This document shows, piece after piece, positions 35,738-44,865 of a DNA stretch of 64,000 nucleotides. The translations under genes were made by a program, and so were the position numbers. The stretch's first letter is position 1. Every line of letters starts with the position of its first letter. Under the pieces are notes generated by a model. The model saw only the letters and a list, made by a program, of their open reading frames with translations. It did not search any database and was not told the origin of the DNA. The stretch comes from Ecytonucleospora hepatopenaei (Eukaryota; Microsporidia; Enterocytozoonidae), in contig JAPMUG010000001.1 in assembly GCA_026692725.1 (NCBI GenBank), positions 682,001 to 746,000 of the forward strand. Direction: 5' to 3'.

Positions 35738-36073
35738 ATGTCAAAAAATACTTTTTTATTCTTCACGGACAAAAAAGAAAAAGATTTTGATTCTATAAAC
35801 ACATTTAAACACAAATTTTATGCACATAAAACTTTAACAACAAACAATAACATACAAAAAACAACCATTTTTATTTCAGAAAAAAGAAAAAATGAAAGTT
35901 TCTTTTATTGTGCTACAAATGAAGATGTCAAAGAACCTAAAAATCTATTTCAAATAAAAAATAACATAAGCTACAGTATGATCAGCCCAGTTGCTAAAAA
36001 AATTGACAACCAACCTGGTAAAAAATTTAAAAAATCAACACAAACCAACATTATGTCATTTTTTAAAAAATAA
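35738..36073 (+). CDS. 111-aa protein ending in a canonical PCNA-binding box
   Basis: The protein is basic and probably disordered, and ends in KKSTQTNIMSFFKK. The last residues fit the PIP-box consensus Q-x-x-I-x-x-F-F with flanking lysines, the arrangement found at the very C-terminus of the Pol32/POLD3 subunit of DNA polymerase delta, p21 and similar clients. It should therefore bind PCNA. Candidates are a shrunken Pol32 or an unknown replication/repair factor; the N-terminal part (TFLFFTDKKEKDFDS) gives no family. GAATACCCTTAAATG is a textbook start element. Confidence 0.65.
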   Translation: MSKNTFLFFTDKKEKDFDSINTFKHKFYAHKTLTTNNNIQKTTIFISEKRKNESFFYCATNEDVKEPKNLFQIKNNISYSMISPVAKKIDNQPGKKFKKSTQTNIMSFFKK

Positions 36074-36109
36074 ATTTATTAAAACCCATTCCTCTTTTTA
36101 AAATTGTTT

Positions 36110-36829
36110 TTATAACTCAGAAATATCCTGGAGACATTTTTCAATTCTTTCAGGTGATAATTTTTCTAAACCATTGCTACTAAATACATAAATACCTATT
36201 TCAGTATGCTCTGCTTCTCTGCCAATGCTTTCAAGCAAGGCCTGTGTTGCATTTATTACCAGATTATTTACATCCGCTCTTCTGTCAAATGTTTTTTCCA
36301 AATAAGACGTCATTTTAGATGTATCTTCACCTGAAGCACATGCATACATTTCTTGTTCAATTGCTGACAAATCTGTATAGTAAAGTTTAACATACTCATC
36401 TTTTTTATATGGTTTAATAATACCAAAAACATGCATAGAAAATATTTTTAATCTTTTATCGCTTGTTTGAATATAATTTTGCATTTTTGATGCAAATTCT
36501 TTGACAAAAATATTTGGGCCTACACATAAACCATATTTATAATCCAATTCACTTATCATTTCTATAGCCTTGTTGACAATAAAAAGGACGTCACCATGTT
36601 CTCCTGTTATCCCTATGCATATATTATCTGATATTTTATAAATAAATTCAACTTCCTCTTCCTGGAGTTTTGCCTTAGGTACTTTTTTGTGCACAAACAC
36701 AACCTCAGTTCCATTGGTAACAGAAATAATTTGAGGACATGATGCAAGTGCATTAAACGCATATTCTACTTGTGCAATAGTTCCATTTGTTTGGAATATA
36801 TGATAATATTTTTCATAAACACTAGACAT
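36110..36829 (-). CDS. SCL1: 20S proteasome alpha subunit, probably alpha1
   Basis: This 239-residue alpha-type subunit has the N-terminal helix motif YHIFQTNGTIAQVEYAFNAL of the outer heptameric ring. The combination HKKVPKAKLQEEEVEFIYKISDNICIGITG matches alpha1 (PSMA6/Scl1), which has a KKVP-xx-L segment at this position. The TSYLEKTF segment also fits the SFLEKK of alpha1. As in other alpha subunits there is no catalytic Thr. The start element AACCCTTCTTAACAAACAATG lies between it and the divergent-MutS gene, whose stop is 16 bp away. Confidence 0.85.
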   Translation of the reverse strand: MSSVYEKYYHIFQTNGTIAQVEYAFNALASCPQIISVTNGTEVVFVHKKVPKAKLQEEEVEFIYKISDNICIGITGEHGDVLFIVNKAIEMISELDYKYGLCVGPNIFVKEFASKMQNYIQTSDKRLKIFSMHVFGIIKPYKKDEYVKLYYTDLSAIEQEMYACASGEDTSKMTSYLEKTFDRRADVNNLVINATQALLESIGREAEHTEIGIYVFSSNGLEKLSPERIEKCLQDISEL

Positions 36830-36845
36830 TGTTTGTTAAGAAGGG

Positions 36846-38834
36846 TTATTTTTTATACATATTATTGTATTCTAATAATATACACTCATAAAGTTCTTTA
36901 TACAAGTGTTTTTCCATTATGCTCAGTGCATTTGAACTGCATGCTTTATTGGGAAATATTGTGTAGTTTTCCATTTTATAAATATTAATACTATCAAGAA
37001 GATCTTTTTTAATAAAATCTATATCATGTAAAACGTAAATTACAAAAACATTTTTCTTAATAAGTTGATCCAGTAGATTTTCATCAATAAGCAATTCATC
37101 AATAAATACAAATGTATTATTTTTAATGCTTGTTATATCACTAACATGAGACAAATCATTTATGTATTTTAATTCATCAAATGTTTTGATTTTATCATTT
37201 TTATTAAAGGAGTAAAATCCTATTTGATTTAAAATTATGCGTTGAATAATATTTATGACAAATGAAGTTTTACCTGATGAATTGGGCCCATGTAATATAT
37301 TTACATTTTTGTTTGTAAAAAAATCAGTATGTTTTAAATCTTTATGGTCGGAAAATAAATAGCATGGAACTGTATTGTTAATATTCATAACACATTCTTC
37401 CTCTAAAAAATCTGTGTTTTTGCTATGTAAAACGTTTATTTTGTTATTATTTTTAATATAAGTAATTATAATAGAGCAACAGAGATCAATTTCACATATT
37501 TTTAGAACAGGTCTTTTTATTTTACTAATAAAATCACCCTTTTTAATTATATTATAGCATATTTTGCCATAAATCTCAAATATCTGATCTAAACATTGCC
37601 TGATTTTAAAATTAAAATTGTTAATTTTTGAATTTGTTAAAAAAGCATGATTTTCATATTCAAACTCTATTATCATTTTAGAATGCAGATTCAAATTTTC
37701 CTTTTTTGTTTTTAAAAAAACTTTTTCGCCTGTGAAATATATTTTTAAATCACATTTTCCATCTTTTAATATAGTATCATGTAAATATTTGTTAAATTCA
37801 CATGCATTTTCTTTGTATAAAACGAGTGCTACATCTAAATATTGATTTAAACCCTCTGGGATGTAACCTATTAACTTGTGCTGGAGTTCAAATTTATGTT
37901 CAAAATCAATTTTTACAAATTTGCTCAAAAAGTGTATATCTTCAAAAGAAATGGTTTCAATCAGAACACTATTTAAAAAGTCATTCAAATGTCCTATTTT
38001 TGTAGAAAGCACGGCCAGTCCTATAACCGTCTCAGAACATTTTATATAAAAATCCATGTCGGTTTCTATTTCAAGATTATTTAAAAGTGACTCGTTTAAA
38101 CTCTCTGTTTGCTTATATTGGACATTCCCTGATTGAATTATATTTAGTTCAATTTTATATGAAGGTAGTGTACGTAAAATATTAACCAATACATCATGTT
38201 TCGAATATATTTGTCCTATAAGTTCTTTTCTTTTTTCCATCAAATCTTTGTCATTAGTTAACCTTTTCAAATGTTGTTTTAAGTATTTTTGACCATAAAT
38301 AGTATTTATAAAACTTATTTGTTGATAAAGTGACTTTTTTAATTTATCATTTTTCTTGCTATTGTAAATATATAAATTTTTTAACAAGTCGTATGAAAGT
38401 GCAGAAAAGTTTTCAAACTTATTATAAAAAATTTGATATCTATAGTTTTTAATATCATTTAAGGCAATGTCTTGGAGTTCTTTATCACTTAAGATTTTTT
38501 TAAAGTCTATATTTTGTAAATTTGAAAGCTTTATTGTTTTACATTTTAGTTTCTTCTTGATAGTTTCTAGATTTTCTTTGTTTAAACATAAATATTGACA
38601 AAGACTTTTAAGAGCATATTGAGACAAAATAACCACGTTTTCTTTAAAATTAAAATCAACTATTTTTGATACATGAATATTTAAAAAATTTTTTAACTCA
38701 AAATTATCATTTGCATGGTTGTAATATTGAAAAATTAAAATTTCATGGTTTGTTTTGTAATATAGCAAGGCATAAAAATGATTGTATTTTAAATTAAACT
38801 CGTCCATTTTAACACTATTTTTATGCAAATGCAT
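36846..38834 (-). CDS. divergent MutS homologue (MSH4/MSH5-like)
   Basis: This 662-residue protein has MutS core and ATPase parts. A lever/core segment (INTIYGQKYLKQHLKRLTNDKDLMEKRKELIG) matches the MutS T-x-x-G-x-x-x-L...R-x-x-x-V region. Walker A is GPNSSGKT at residues 516-523, and the Walker B equivalent is FVFIDELLIDEN. The usual D-E-L-G-R-G-T-S signature and the N-terminal mismatch-binding FxE domain are missing, and the switch reads VLHDID. That layout is closest to the meiotic MSH4/MSH5 clamp, but the sequence is too diverged to choose. An in-frame ATG at 38807 is a second possible start; neither has a clear CCC, though a GGG lies about 55 bp up. Confidence 0.6.
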   Translation of the reverse strand: MHLHKNSVKMDEFNLKYNHFYALLYYKTNHEILIFQYYNHANDNFELKNFLNIHVSKIVDFNFKENVVILSQYALKSLCQYLCLNKENLETIKKKLKCKTIKLSNLQNIDFKKILSDKELQDIALNDIKNYRYQIFYNKFENFSALSYDLLKNLYIYNSKKNDKLKKSLYQQISFINTIYGQKYLKQHLKRLTNDKDLMEKRKELIGQIYSKHDVLVNILRTLPSYKIELNIIQSGNVQYKQTESLNESLLNNLEIETDMDFYIKCSETVIGLAVLSTKIGHLNDFLNSVLIETISFEDIHFLSKFVKIDFEHKFELQHKLIGYIPEGLNQYLDVALVLYKENACEFNKYLHDTILKDGKCDLKIYFTGEKVFLKTKKENLNLHSKMIIEFEYENHAFLTNSKINNFNFKIRQCLDQIFEIYGKICYNIIKKGDFISKIKRPVLKICEIDLCCSIIITYIKNNNKINVLHSKNTDFLEEECVMNINNTVPCYLFSDHKDLKHTDFFTNKNVNILHGPNSSGKTSFVINIIQRIILNQIGFYSFNKNDKIKTFDELKYINDLSHVSDITSIKNNTFVFIDELLIDENLLDQLIKKNVFVIYVLHDIDFIKKDLLDSINIYKMENYTIFPNKACSSNALSIMEKHLYKELYECILLEYNNMYKK

Positions 38835-38902
38835 TGTTTTATGCAGATCACAAACAAATTTTTTATTTTGTTTGTATTTACTATTGCCCTTTAAATAATT
38901 TT

Positions 38903-39481
38903 ATGAGTAAGGAAATTAAAATTGAAAAGAAAGAAAATAGTGTAAAAAATGATGAAGATGCGTTTGATAAAGAAATTGATTTTGAAACACAAAATAATGA
39001 AATAAACCAAACTAACAGTCAGTTTGAAATAGTAAAAAATACAAGCATGACATATAAAGACATAGTAGATATAGATGCTATAGATTGTGAAGTTCAAATG
39101 AAAGTGGCTTCTATAATAAATGAAATTGAAAACGAAATTTTAATTGAAAACAGTCTTTTAATTTATGATGAATATAAAAGAAAAAAGGGACGTCAATCAT
39201 ACATCTATATTAAACCGGTAGAACTAAAAACAGATTGTGCATCTAACGCAGAAGAAGATTTGTTTGAAATATCCGGGATAAAAGAGGAAATAAAAGAAAA
39301 CCTTAGTAATTTTAAAAATACAGATCCTATTATAGTTTTTTTTCGCAGAAAGAAAATAAAAGGATTTTTGCTCGAAGTCACAGAGGAAGAAGTAGTTTTT
39401 GAAACTACAGACAAAAAAGTATATAATTTTTCATTTAAGCAAATTGATCTTGAAAAAATCAAATTCGAAAAAGAAATATAA
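38903..39481 (+). CDS. hypothetical acidic protein, 192 aa
   Basis: I do not recognise it. Residues 1-60 are acidic and Asn/Glu-rich, probably disordered. Residues ~60-130 look helical. The last ~50 residues (DPIIVFFRRKKIKGFLLEVTEE...VVFETTDKKVYNFSFKQIDLEKIKF) alternate hydrophobic and charged residues, as in a small beta-barrel of the Sm or SH3 type. The ATG at 38903 follows GCCCTTTAAATAATTTT; an upstream in-frame ATG at 38834 would place this element inside the gene. It is divergent from the MutS homologue across 68 bp. Confidence 0.65.
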   Translation: MSKEIKIEKKENSVKNDEDAFDKEIDFETQNNEINQTNSQFEIVKNTSMTYKDIVDIDAIDCEVQMKVASIINEIENEILIENSLLIYDEYKRKKGRQSYIYIKPVELKTDCASNAEEDLFEISGIKEEIKENLSNFKNTDPIIVFFRRKKIKGFLLEVTEEEVVFETTDKKVYNFSFKQIDLEKIKFEKEI

Positions 39482-39532
39482 TTTTATTAAATATTGCATT
39501 TAACCTTATTCTTTTGTTTGTAACATTACCCC

Positions 39533-41530
39533 ATGGAAATAACAAACTCAAAACAATTGGCTACTGTTTGTATATTTTTGCTATCTTTTTATGTTAAAAC
39601 ATATGGAATACACAGAAACAATGGGCCCATTTGGGATGAATCACATTTTGGAAAATTTGCATTTAAATATTTGACAAAAAAATTCTATTTTGACGTTCAT
39701 CCACCTCTAGGAAAACTCTTAAGTGCATTTGGTGGTTTTATAAGTTATCAAAAAAGTGCAAAATATGATTTTGAAGAATATCAAAAGTACCCTGATGAAT
39801 TTGATTACGTTCTTGACAGAAGTTTTCACTCTTTTTCAGGGTCATTTTTACCTGTCTTTGCATTTTTAATATTTGATAAATTTGGACTTACGCTTAAAAA
39901 TTCTTTTTTAGGTTCAAGCCTTTTTATTTTTGATAATGGGTTTACCATGATTTCAAGAATTATTGTTTTAGATCCTCACATGTTATCGTGCATGGCTGCT
40001 ATTGCTTATTTTTTATGCAGATATCATTTTAAAGGAAATAACAGTAGTTTAATATTATTAGGCGTGTTTATAGGTTGTACAATATCTATAAAGTGGGTTG
40101 GTGGTTTGACGATGGCTTGGGTAGGGTTTTATATGTTGTTTGATCAGACATACTATTTTACTTGTCTTAAAATGAAAGATTTTTTAAAACAGCTCGCGTA
40201 TAAATTAACCTGCTTGTTGTTTTTACCTGCATCTATTTACGTATCACTGTGTGTTTTACATATGAAGATTTGTCATGAATCTACTCAAGACGCATATTCA
40301 TTTTCCAGAGAATTTAACAACAGTCTTTCAAATACTCCTTTTAGCAATTCTTATGCCAAAATAAGCTATGGAAATCAAGTAACTTTAAGATTTGCAAAAG
40401 GATATTTGCACAGTCACAAAGATGTATTTCCAGAATACTTGAATGAATTAAAATTTAAAGATAACGAAAAAAGACACCAAGTAACAGTTTATACACATCG
40501 TGATGAAAACAACAATTTTTATTTTCAAAAAATAGGCACGGACGAACCAGATTTTATAAAAATAGAAGATGAAGTAGCACTATTGCATGATAAAACTAGA
40601 GGATACTTGAAAGTTGATGGTTCAAAATCTTTTTCGCTTGATGCCAAAAGAGTCACTGCACATGAAAATGAGTTGACAGATGACAGTGTGTTTATCATTA
40701 AGGGAATTAAAAACAAACAAAAGGGTGAGTATTTGCAGTGTCTGGAGTCTTTTTTGTTACAGCACAAAAAAACAGGATTGTTTTTGACAAATTCAGGGCA
40801 CAGCTTACCAAGCTGGGGACATTTACAAAAAGAAGTCGTATGTAAAAAAGAAAGTGAATCATCTCAAATATCTATTGAAGAAAATTCACACAGCAATCCT
40901 GAAGATAATTGGGTTGTAAAACCACAACAAAGGCATATTTTAAAAAACATGCTTGAATATCAAATTCACATGTATAACGTTAACAAATCACTTTCCACAA
41001 ACAGAGAATTGGAGCCACATTTGATAGAATCCTTTCCATACGAATGGTTTTTGTTGAAAAAAGGAATACGACTTACGGATTGGTCTCAATATTATAAGTT
41101 TTATTTACTGATGAATCCCTTTTTGCTATATTCAACATCTTTATATGCAATATACAGTGTTATAAAAATTGTAAAAACAGTTTTAGACTTTAAAAGAGAT
41201 GAATTTTTGAAAGGAAAGAAAGAAAATATCAATATTTTGTTAAAAAAAGAATTGTTTGTGTTTTACTTTTGTACAGTGGGTTTTTTCATTCACTATTTGG
41301 TATTTTTTGCTATAGGAAGAGTGTTGTATTTACATCATTATTTTCCTTCATATTTTTTCTTAATAATTGGACTGGTCATACAGCTTGAAAAATGGAAGGT
41401 TCTTGAATTTTTCACGGTTATTTCTGTATGTGTGTTTTTTGTGTTTTCTCCTTTGTGTTATGGTATAGGTAATTGTGGTTATTTAAAATACGTTCAGCTT
41501 TTAAAATCATGGAATTTTTTAAGTGAATAA
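39533..41530 (+). CDS. PMT: protein O-mannosyltransferase (PMT family)
   Basis: This 665-residue ER membrane enzyme transfers mannose from dolichol-phosphate-mannose to Ser/Thr of secretory proteins. The first luminal loop carries the catalytic Asp-Glu (IWDESHFGKFA) and DVHPPLGKLL. Several membrane segments follow (residues ~90-255). A luminal MIR domain of three repeats lies at ~280-470 (VTLRFAKGYLHSHKD, DEVALLHDKTRGYL, LLQHKKTGLFLTNSGH). A C-terminal membrane block has LHHYFPSYFF, the conserved PMT HHY motif. All hallmarks are intact; which PMT subfamily (1, 2 or 4) cannot be decided by eye. TACCCC touches the ATG directly. Confidence 0.94.
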   Translation: MEITNSKQLATVCIFLLSFYVKTYGIHRNNGPIWDESHFGKFAFKYLTKKFYFDVHPPLGKLLSAFGGFISYQKSAKYDFEEYQKYPDEFDYVLDRSFHSFSGSFLPVFAFLIFDKFGLTLKNSFLGSSLFIFDNGFTMISRIIVLDPHMLSCMAAIAYFLCRYHFKGNNSSLILLGVFIGCTISIKWVGGLTMAWVGFYMLFDQTYYFTCLKMKDFLKQLAYKLTCLLFLPASIYVSLCVLHMKICHESTQDAYSFSREFNNSLSNTPFSNSYAKISYGNQVTLRFAKGYLHSHKDVFPEYLNELKFKDNEKRHQVTVYTHRDENNNFYFQKIGTDEPDFIKIEDEVALLHDKTRGYLKVDGSKSFSLDAKRVTAHENELTDDSVFIIKGIKNKQKGEYLQCLESFLLQHKKTGLFLTNSGHSLPSWGHLQKEVVCKKESESSQISIEENSHSNPEDNWVVKPQQRHILKNMLEYQIHMYNVNKSLSTNRELEPHLIESFPYEWFLLKKGIRLTDWSQYYKFYLLMNPFLLYSTSLYAIYSVIKIVKTVLDFKRDEFLKGKKENINILLKKELFVFYFCTVGFFIHYLVFFAIGRVLYLHHYFPSYFFLIIGLVIQLEKWKVLEFFTVISVCVFFVFSPLCYGIGNCGYLKYVQLLKSWNFLSE

Positions 41531-41718
41531 ATAAATGTAAAAGGTTTAATATAACAATAAGAATGATTTTAAACTATAAATCATTAATAGTTTTAAAAAA
41601 TTGTGTTAAAAACAATTGTGAAAAACCAAATTGTTGTTGTGTAAAAAATAATCAATGGTTTTTATAAAAATTAATACAATTTCCCTTTTTTGTAAAATAT
41701 TTTATGCCCCTATATATA

Positions 41719-43410
41719 ATGGAAACTGATAGAAATGACGATGTGGTTTTAGACACTTCTCTTCCAACACAAGAAGAATATGAAGCACAGATTGAAGAAG
41801 TACAAAAGACAAAACTTGGATCTATTTTCCCTTTGATAAAATCAGAAATTCCAAGGGTATTGTTAGCATGTATAACATATTTTACAGTAGGATACGTGTA
41901 TGCATTTTTAAGACAGTTTAAAGACACGGTTCTTTTTGATGTTTTGACTCCATCGGCAAGTTTGTGGCTCAAAATTGTAGTGTTTTTTTCTTCATTTTGG
42001 ATTATAAACATAACAAACAAGTTTTTTATGTGGTATGGAATTAACAAAGGTACAGACATGTATATCTTTTTTATGGCGGGACTGTTTTTCATATTTTCAG
42101 GTGCTGTTTTTATAAAGGATTTTGTCAATCCAAAAGGAGCATTGGAACAGAGCCTAAATGGAAATGTATTTGTGTTAAGAAAACTAGGCGTTTTGTCTCA
42201 AATTGCCCCTCTCGTAAATCATTTCATAATGGTTTTGTTTTATGTGTTTTTTGAGTCATTTGGTTCTACGTTGATGAGTTTTGTTTTCATGACATATTTG
42301 AACAGCAAGTTGACGCCATCACAAATGTCCAGGTATATCAGACCTGTTTATATTTCTGCAAACTTGTCACTTTTAGCAACTTCGATTTCTGTAAGTACTT
42401 TGGTTAAAAAAACAGAGAAGTATTTTACAGCAAAATACAAATTTGTATTGTATGGTTTAACTTGCATGGCAGTTAGTATTATTTTGATGCTTGTCTATTT
42501 GCTAAAGAAAATGATGGACCGTGCGTTTGATCAGGAACTTTATCAAGGAGCATCACAGTCTAAAGGAAGCAAGAAGAAGTCAAAAGCAAAAATAGGAATG
42601 TTAGAGAGCATTAAGCTGGTTTACAACTCAAGATTGTTGCTGGGAATGACAGTTATGTCTTTAGGATACAATTTTTCTTCTAACATCGGATCTACCGTGT
42701 CAAAGTATGTTTATAAGGCATATACAGAGTTTTTGATAGCAAACCCTCATATGAACGAGGAAGTAGGATTTGATCCAAAAAATATTCCTTATATTTATAA
42801 TTCTAAAGAAAACATTATTGTTTCTTTGGTTGTTATTTTCTTGATGTTGACACCTGCATTTTCCAAATTGTTCCAGGTATTTGGTGTTTTTGCATTTGCG
42901 CTTGTTACACTCCTTTGCTGCTTGTTTTCTTCTCTTTCATCTACTTTTTTTGCAGCAATGAATTATCCATTTACCAATTTCAACAAAAAAATTATGTTTG
43001 GAATTTCCATTCCTGCAAAACAGCCTCACTTCAAACTAGAAGCTGTTTTTGCTATGTTGAGCAATTTGATGATTAAAATTGGAAAGTATGCGTTTTATGA
43101 CATAGTTAAAGAGAATGTTAGTGCAAGAATTGATCCGGCTGACAGGGCTCTATATAAAGGAGTTTTCGATGGTGTTGCATCTAAAGGTGGTAAAATGTTA
43201 GGAAGTATAATTGGGTTGATTTTGACAAACATTACAGGTGTTAGCGATATTAGATATTCCACACCTGCATATGCTGTTTTTATTGGTGCAATTTGTGTGG
43301 GATGGTTCTTCTGTATTTTGGATTTGCATGCAAACTACAAAAATGCAGTTGCAACTAATGGATATATGAAAGACAGCTTTTCGAGAAAAAAGAAGCTTGA
43401 TATTAAGTAA
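41719..43410 (+). CDS. NTT: ATP/ADP translocase (NTT family)
   Basis: The 563-residue protein is a non-mitochondrial nucleotide transporter with about twelve membrane segments, the type known from Rickettsia, Chlamydia and plastids. Microsporidia acquired it by lateral transfer and use it to take host ATP. Family motifs include LRQFKDTVLFDVLTPSASLWLK near residue 60, FYVFFESFGSTLMSFVFMTY, and KEVFKIPAK-like KKIMFGISIPAKQPHFKLEA late in the protein. The N-terminal ~35 residues are acidic and cytosolic. I take the ATG at 41719 because CCCC sits 9 bp upstream; an in-frame ATG at 41704 would put that element inside the gene. Confidence 0.95.
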   Translation: METDRNDDVVLDTSLPTQEEYEAQIEEVQKTKLGSIFPLIKSEIPRVLLACITYFTVGYVYAFLRQFKDTVLFDVLTPSASLWLKIVVFFSSFWIINITNKFFMWYGINKGTDMYIFFMAGLFFIFSGAVFIKDFVNPKGALEQSLNGNVFVLRKLGVLSQIAPLVNHFIMVLFYVFFESFGSTLMSFVFMTYLNSKLTPSQMSRYIRPVYISANLSLLATSISVSTLVKKTEKYFTAKYKFVLYGLTCMAVSIILMLVYLLKKMMDRAFDQELYQGASQSKGSKKKSKAKIGMLESIKLVYNSRLLLGMTVMSLGYNFSSNIGSTVSKYVYKAYTEFLIANPHMNEEVGFDPKNIPYIYNSKENIIVSLVVIFLMLTPAFSKLFQVFGVFAFALVTLLCCLFSSLSSTFFAAMNYPFTNFNKKIMFGISIPAKQPHFKLEAVFAMLSNLMIKIGKYAFYDIVKENVSARIDPADRALYKGVFDGVASKGGKMLGSIIGLILTNITGVSDIRYSTPAYAVFIGAICVGWFFCILDLHANYKNAVATNGYMKDSFSRKKKLDIK

Positions 43411-43478
43411 GGACTTAATAAATTATTAATTAATTGTTTTTATTTTTTTTTAAATTGATTTTTTAAAATATTTTATTT

Positions 43479-44144
43479 ATGTCCATGGAAATTGAAGATT
43501 ATATGGATGAAGAATGGAAATTTTATTTAGATGATGAATTCAAAAAAGAATATTACATAAGAATCAAAGAAACACTTAGAGAACAAGATTATTTACCAGA
43601 AAAACCAAAAATTTTTGAATTTTCGCATAATCTTAAAATGGACAATATAAAGGTCGTTTTAATAGGACAAGATCCTTACCAAAGATCATTTGAAGCAACA
43701 GGTTTGGCATTTTCATCTTCAAAAGATTATAATAAAATTCCAAATTGCTGCCGTACGTTTTATAGGGCTATTAAAAAAGATTATCCAGATTATAATTGGC
43801 CAAAAACAGGGTGTTTAGAAAAATGGGTTGATCAAGGTGTTTTGCTGTTAAATGATACACTGACTGTTATGAAAAATAAGCCAGGATCGCATTTTTACTT
43901 AAATTGGAGTCGTTTTACAAATCAAATAGTCCATATAATTTCTGAACGTTTAAATGGGGTTGTTTTTGTTTTACTAGGTTCAAAAGCACGTGCAAAGCGC
44001 AATTTTATAAATTCAGAAAAACATTTTATAATAGAGTCTGTTCACCCTTCACATTATCATGCCGAAAAATTTATAAATTCTCATGTTTTTAAAAGAATAA
44101 ATGAATTTTTAAAAAAGAAGGAAAAAGAAGAAATAGTGTGGTAA
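43479..44144 (+). CDS. UNG1: uracil-DNA glycosylase (UNG family) with altered DNA-intercalation loop
   Basis: A 221-residue family 1 uracil glycosylase that excises uracil from DNA. The catalytic motif is VLIGQDPYQ near residues 61-68, with the catalytic Asp intact but Gln in place of the usual His after Tyr. GLAFS supplies the stacking Phe, and GVLLLNDTLTV supplies the uracil-reading Asn. The C-terminal loop is HPSHYHAEKF where family 1 enzymes have HPSPLS, so the catalytic His stays but the wedge Leu becomes Tyr. There is no mitochondrial presequence. A second ATG follows two codons after the first; either could be used. Confidence 0.9.
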   Translation: MSMEIEDYMDEEWKFYLDDEFKKEYYIRIKETLREQDYLPEKPKIFEFSHNLKMDNIKVVLIGQDPYQRSFEATGLAFSSSKDYNKIPNCCRTFYRAIKKDYPDYNWPKTGCLEKWVDQGVLLLNDTLTVMKNKPGSHFYLNWSRFTNQIVHIISERLNGVVFVLLGSKARAKRNFINSEKHFIIESVHPSHYHAEKFINSHVFKRINEFLKKKEKEEIVW

Positions 44145-44158
44145 AATTTTACCCTTAA

Positions 44159-44860
44159 ATGATACTTAAGAAGCAGCTTGAAAGCATAAAGTCTAAAAAG
44201 AAAACTTTTTTGAGGGTTAAAAAGGCGAAAATATTTTTTATAGAAGATGAAGACTTAGATGTATCCACTATTTTGGAACGAATAGATTTAAAACACAAAT
44301 TTTTCTCAAAAAAGTCATTAAAGTTTGATCGACACACTCTTAGTAAAAATGAAGAAAATGTTTTTAACTCTTCTATGCAAAAATTTCTGTATACTTTGCA
44401 ACCGATTATGAAGAAACATGATATTTCTTATATTTTGGAATATCTTGTAAGAATATACAATATTGACACCTATAATATCCATGAACTTTTATTTTTAATA
44501 TTGCCATATTCAAAATATGAGGATCAAATTGAAAAACTAACATATAAATATAGTTTTCATATTAAGTCATATAATATATGTAGTTTATCTAGGTTTTTCA
44601 CATATAATAGCAAAAATTTTAGAATGTTTGTAAAATATTTTGATTTTTATCAAGAAAACGAAAAGTTTTTGTTGCAAATTTTGGATGAAATTTCAAAAAT
44701 TTTGTGTAATTCCAAGACTAATTACATGGGAGAGTTTTTGATTATTTTTAAAAAGCTAATTATTTATAACAGGCAGTCTGTTATTGAAAATACATACAAA
44801 AATATGAAAAAGTATTTTGTATCATCTGAATTTATTAAAGAATACAATAATTTGTTTTAA
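44159..44860 (+). CDS. UTP10/HEATR1 N-terminal-domain protein, strongly reduced
   Basis: Residues ~85-150 of this 233-residue protein (YILEYLVRIYNIDTYNIHELLFLILPYSKYEDQIEKL) match the conserved N-terminal UTP10/HEATR1 motif L-x-L-I-x-x-F-x-I-x-x-x-N-x-x-x-L...LPYH. UTP10 is a tUTP/UtpA subunit of the 90S pre-ribosome needed for rDNA transcription and early 18S processing; in yeast and animals it exceeds 1700 residues of HEAT repeats. Here the HEAT array appears lost and only the N-terminal domain, with a short helical tail, remains. A TTTTACCCTTAAATG element precedes the start, 14 bp after the UNG stop. Confidence 0.5.
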   Translation: MILKKQLESIKSKKKTFLRVKKAKIFFIEDEDLDVSTILERIDLKHKFFSKKSLKFDRHTLSKNEENVFNSSMQKFLYTLQPIMKKHDISYILEYLVRIYNIDTYNIHELLFLILPYSKYEDQIEKLTYKYSFHIKSYNICSLSRFFTYNSKNFRMFVKYFDFYQENEKFLLQILDEISKILCNSKTNYMGEFLIIFKKLIIYNRQSVIENTYKNMKKYFVSSEFIKEYNNLF

Positions 44861-44865
44861 TAAGC

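Noticed and set aside
41562..41585. 8-bp inverted repeat (AATGATTT/AAATCATT) after the mannosyltransferase gene
   Set aside because: It is pure low-GC sequence, expected by chance, with no T run or conserved context to suggest a terminator.
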